Origin: SIG438 sp034117945 | GTDB taxonomy: Bacteria > Bacillota > Clostridia > HGM11514 | Direction of reading: 5' to 3' | DNA: 8,082 bases | Assembly: GCA_034117945.1 (NCBI GenBank) | Contig: JAXEOR010000194.1 | Span: 1 to 8,082 of the forward strand | Part shown: positions 5,979 to 8,082 of the stretch, in pieces | Position numbering within the stretch: position 1 is the stretch's first letter | Layout: each line of letters starts with the position of its first letter | Translations under genes and position numbers: made by a program | The notes under the pieces: model-generated | Seen by the model: the letters and a program-made list of their open reading frames with translations, nothing else | The model's database searches: none | Told to the model about the DNA's origin: nothing

Positions 5979-6398
5979 ATGAATCAGCAGGAATTAATGA
6001 AGCTGCTTCCTCATCGGGATCATATGCTTCTGATTGACCAAGCAGAACTGGTAGACGGGAAGGCCAGAGGGCAAAAAAAGATCACGGGGCAGGAGTGGTT
6101 TTTAAAGGGTCACTTTCCCGGCCATCCGGTGGTGCCGGGGGTCATTTTGTGTGAAATTTTGGCGCAGTCGGTCTGCGTATGCCTGGCAGACAAAATGGAA
6201 GAGGGTACGGTTCCCATGTTCACAGGCCTGAACAACGTAAAATTCCGTCAGCCTGTCCTGCCGGGAGATACCATAGAAACAGAATGTGAAATCACTCGGA
6301 TCAAGCATCCCTTTTATTTTGCCAAGGGCAAGGGAACGGTGAACGGAAAGCTGTGCGTATCCGCTGAATTTTCCTTTGCTCTGGCGCAGCAAAGCTAG
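5979..6398 (+). CDS. fabZ: 3-hydroxyacyl-ACP dehydratase (FabZ)
   Basis: Dehydrates (R)-3-hydroxyacyl-ACP to trans-2-enoyl-ACP, the substrate of FabK. From ATG 5979 it has 139 residues, a usual Firmicute FabZ length. The hot-dog fold signature is clear: LLPHRDHMLLID (9-20), then GHFPGHPVVPGVILCEILAQ with catalytic His45 and Glu59, 14 residues apart as in characterised FabZ proteins. FRQPVLPGD follows in the second half. I chose ATG 5979 because GGAG (5965-5968) sits 10 nt upstream and the longer reading from 5943 adds non-family residues. It follows the structured gap and is 8 nt from accD. In many Firmicute operons accC would lie between these two genes; here there is no room. No isomerase activity like FabA can be inferred from sequence. 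Confidence 0.95.
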   Translation: MNQQELMKLLPHRDHMLLIDQAELVDGKARGQKKITGQEWFLKGHFPGHPVVPGVILCEILAQSVCVCLADKMEEGTVPMFTGLNNVKFRQPVLPGDTIETECEITRIKHPFYFAKGKGTVNGKLCVSAEFSFALAQQS

Positions 6399-6406
6399 GA
6401 GGAGTT

Positions 6407-7213
6407 ATGAGTTTCAAAAATTTATTTGTGAAAAGATCGGAAAAAACCGTTGCATGTAAAAAATGCGGCGGATCTTTTTCGGAATCGGAGCTGATGAAGG
6501 GCGCCATGATCTGCCCCGGCTGTGGGCAGTATCTGCGGATGAATTCCCGTCAGAGAATTTCCATGATCGCTGATCGCAATACCTTCAAGGAAACGGACGG
6601 AAAGCTGAAAAGCCGGGATCTTCTTTCTTTTCCCGGATATGCTGAGAAATTATCCAAAGCGATGGAGGACAGCGGCGAGCTGGAAGGCGTGGTGTGCGGC
6701 ACTGCGAAAATCGGCGGGAAGAAAACCGCCCTGTTTGTGATGAACGCTGCCTTTATGATGGGCAGCATGGGGACGGTAGTGGGGGAAAAAATTACCCGTT
6801 TGTTTGAAAAAGCCACCAAGGAAAAATTGCCGGTGGTAGGGTTTACCACCTCCGGCGGCGCCAGAATGCAGGAAGGGATTTTTTCCTTGATGCAAATGGC
6901 GAAGGTCAGCGGCGCAGTCAAACGTCACAGCGACGCAGGCCTGCTTTATATCACCGTCCTGACCGATCCTACTACAGGGGGCGTTACCGCCAGCTTTGCC
7001 ATGGAGGGGGATATTATTATCGCCGAGCCGGGCGCATTGGTGGGCTTTGCGGGAGCGCGGGTGATTGAACAAACCACCGGACAGCAGCTGCCCAAAGGCT
7101 TTCAGCGTTCCGAATTTTTGCTGGAGCACGGCTTTGTGGATATTATAGAACCGAGAGAAACCCTCAAGGATTGTCTGTCCAGGCTCCTTGGGATGCACGA
7201 GGTGAGAGCATGA
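6407..7213 (+). CDS. accD: Acetyl-CoA carboxylase, carboxyltransferase subunit beta (AccD)
   Basis: With AccA it transfers the carboxyl group from carboxybiotin on AccB to acetyl-CoA, making malonyl-CoA. The 268-residue protein has an N-terminal zinc ribbon, Cys17-x2-Cys20 and Cys36-x2-Cys39, found in AccD but not in most related carboxylases. The crotonase-like CT domain follows, with FTTSGGARMQEG (146-157) and PTTGGVTASFA (188-198) lining the active site, then EPGALVGFAGARVIEQT. AGGAGG at 6397-6402 is a perfect ribosome site that starts at the fabZ stop, with a short 4-nt spacer. The stop overlaps the accA start as ATGA. The partner biotin proteins AccB and AccC are not encoded in the window, although their usual slots in this operon type are visible. 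Confidence 0.95.
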   Translation: MSFKNLFVKRSEKTVACKKCGGSFSESELMKGAMICPGCGQYLRMNSRQRISMIADRNTFKETDGKLKSRDLLSFPGYAEKLSKAMEDSGELEGVVCGTAKIGGKKTALFVMNAAFMMGSMGTVVGEKITRLFEKATKEKLPVVGFTTSGGARMQEGIFSLMQMAKVSGAVKRHSDAGLLYITVLTDPTTGGVTASFAMEGDIIIAEPGALVGFAGARVIEQTTGQQLPKGFQRSEFLLEHGFVDIIEPRETLKDCLSRLLGMHEVRA

Positions 7214-7992
7214 TGCAAGCATATACAAGAGTACAAAATGCAAGAAAGGGGCAAAGACCCTCCGGTGCCTTTTACATCAATCAGATGATCGACCAGTTTA
7301 CCGAGCTTCACGGTGACCGTCGCTTTGGAGACGACGGTGCGATTGTAGGAGGGGTAGGGCTGTTAAACGGCCGCCCTGTTACCGTAATCGCCATGGAACG
7401 GGGAGACACGCTGGAGGAGCGAATGAAACGGAATTTCGGGTGCCCCAGTCCGGAGGGGTACCGAAAGGCCTTGCGGCTGATGAAGCAGGCGGAAAAATTT
7501 AAGCGTCCGGTCATCTGCCTGATCGGCAGCTCCGGTGCATACTGCGGCATCAGCGCAGAGGAACGGGGGCAGGGAGAAGCCATTGCGGAAAATCTGATGG
7601 AAATGATGACGCTGAAAACACCGATTGTTTCTGTGGTAATCGGCGAGGGAGGCAGCGGCGGCGCATTGGCACTGGGCGTTGCGGATACTGTGATTATGCT
7701 AGAAAACGCTGTCTATTCCGTGATTTCCCCGGAGGGCTGCGCCAGTATTTTGTGGAAGGATGCCGCAAAAGCGGCTGACGCTGCTGAGGCGCTGAAGCTA
7801 ACCGCTCATGATTTAAAGGAATTTGGCGTTGTAGAAACAGTGATTGAGGAGCCGGAAGGAATAGACAGCATTCGGATATGCGCCTCGTTAAAAAAAGAGT
7901 TGGTTAGGGAATTAAGCAAAAAAAGTAAGCTGTCTACCGAAAAGCTGCTGGAGCAGCGGTATCGGAGATTCCGTAACATGGGAAGCTGCTAA
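7210..7992 (+). CDS. accA: Acetyl-CoA carboxylase, carboxyltransferase subunit alpha (AccA)
   Basis: Partner of AccD in the heterotetrameric carboxyltransferase. From ATG 7210 it has 260 residues, shorter than E. coli AccA (319) but normal for the Firmicute form. Features are ELHGDRRFGDD (32-42), RNFGCPSPEGYRKALRLM (74-91), GAYCGISAEERGQGEA (109-124), the glycine-rich GEGGSGGALALG (145-156) and SPEGCASILWKD (173-184). The segment before GAY reads GSS where DTP or NTA is common. This is a mild departure in a conserved loop. The start ATG 7210 overlaps the accD stop in ATGA, and GAGGTGAG (7199-7206) provides a ribosome site; ATG 7213 is a possible neighbour start. Overlapping accD and accA suits equal production of the two subunits. 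It is the last gene of the operon. Confidence 0.94.
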   Translation: MMQAYTRVQNARKGQRPSGAFYINQMIDQFTELHGDRRFGDDGAIVGGVGLLNGRPVTVIAMERGDTLEERMKRNFGCPSPEGYRKALRLMKQAEKFKRPVICLIGSSGAYCGISAEERGQGEAIAENLMEMMTLKTPIVSVVIGEGGSGGALALGVADTVIMLENAVYSVISPEGCASILWKDAAKAADAAEALKLTAHDLKEFGVVETVIEEPEGIDSIRICASLKKELVRELSKKSKLSTEKLLEQRYRRFRNMGSC

Positions 7993-8013
7993 AGGATCAT
8001 GAATAGAAGCAAA

Positions 8014-8047
8014 GGGGCTGTCTCACCAAAAAAGGTGAGATAGCCCT
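8014..8047 (+). terminator. Hairpin after accA, probable operon terminator
   Basis: Arms 8014-8027 and 8034-8047 form 14 pairs, two of them G-U, around a six-A loop, 22 nt after the accA stop. The 3' tail is T, five A, then TTT, so the U-tract is poor on this strand. Its position at the end of a long operon supports termination, but efficiency is uncertain. The stem could serve a convergent gene beyond the window as well. The left arm GGGGCTGTCTCACC resembles stems that I recall seeing repeated in clostridial genomes; that is only an impression. Confidence 0.5.
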
Positions 8048-8082
8048 AAAAATTTGCACACAAAAAGCCGCCAAAGTATAGA
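8048..8082. other. Window edge after the terminator hairpin, no gene seen
   Basis: The last 35 nt are A-rich and contain no ribosome site or reading frame that can be judged. It could be the tail or terminus of a neighbouring element; the window ends too soon to say. Confidence 0.3.

Overview
The window holds one nearly complete type II fatty acid synthesis (FAS II) operon, read entirely on the + strand, with its own TetR-family regulator in front. The order is tetR-family gene, fabH, acpP, fabK, fabD, fabG, fabF, a 155-nt gap, fabZ, accD, accA, then a terminator-like hairpin. FabK as the enoyl reductase, the fabH-acpP-fabK-fabD-fabG-fabF order, strong AGGAGG-type ribosome sites, a roughly even base composition and the separate AccD/AccA subunits all suggest a low-to-mid GC Firmicute. 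A gut-type clostridium (Oscillospiraceae/Ruminococcaceae-like) is the best guess. This is inferred from gene order and protein style, because no phylogenetic marker is present.

Region 1-780 is regulatory. A good sigma-A promoter (23-51) drives the TetR-family gene (106-687). A perfect 37-bp palindrome (49-85) covers the -10 and the expected transcription start. A second perfect palindrome (702-724) lies between this gene and fabH. Both share a 19-bp core, TGAGCACACWGTGTGCTCA. The simplest reading is a regulator that represses itself and also controls the downstream operon from the second site.

Region 781-5823 carries chain initiation and elongation: FabH (priming condensation), ACP (carrier), FabK (enoyl reduction), FabD (malonyl loading), FabG (keto reduction) and FabF (elongating condensation). 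Genes are spaced 5-35 nt apart or overlap by 8-13 nt, so they are probably cotranscribed and translationally coupled. Visible catalytic residues are intact in every enzyme.

Region 5824-5978 is the only long non-coding stretch inside the operon. It holds a strong 15-bp hairpin and further complementary segments that cannot all pair at once, plus a weak promoter-like pair. Region 5979-7992 encodes FabZ (dehydratase) and the two carboxyltransferase subunits of acetyl-CoA carboxylase, AccD and AccA.

In related Firmicute operons accB (biotin carrier) usually lies between fabF and fabZ, and accC (biotin carboxylase) between fabZ and accD. Both are missing here, at exactly those two positions. The malonyl-CoA supply therefore depends on genes elsewhere in the genome or on an unusual arrangement. 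No mobile element, CRISPR array, tRNA or rRNA was seen. The parts worth a second look are the TetR/palindrome circuit, the missing biotin subunits and the structured 155-nt gap.
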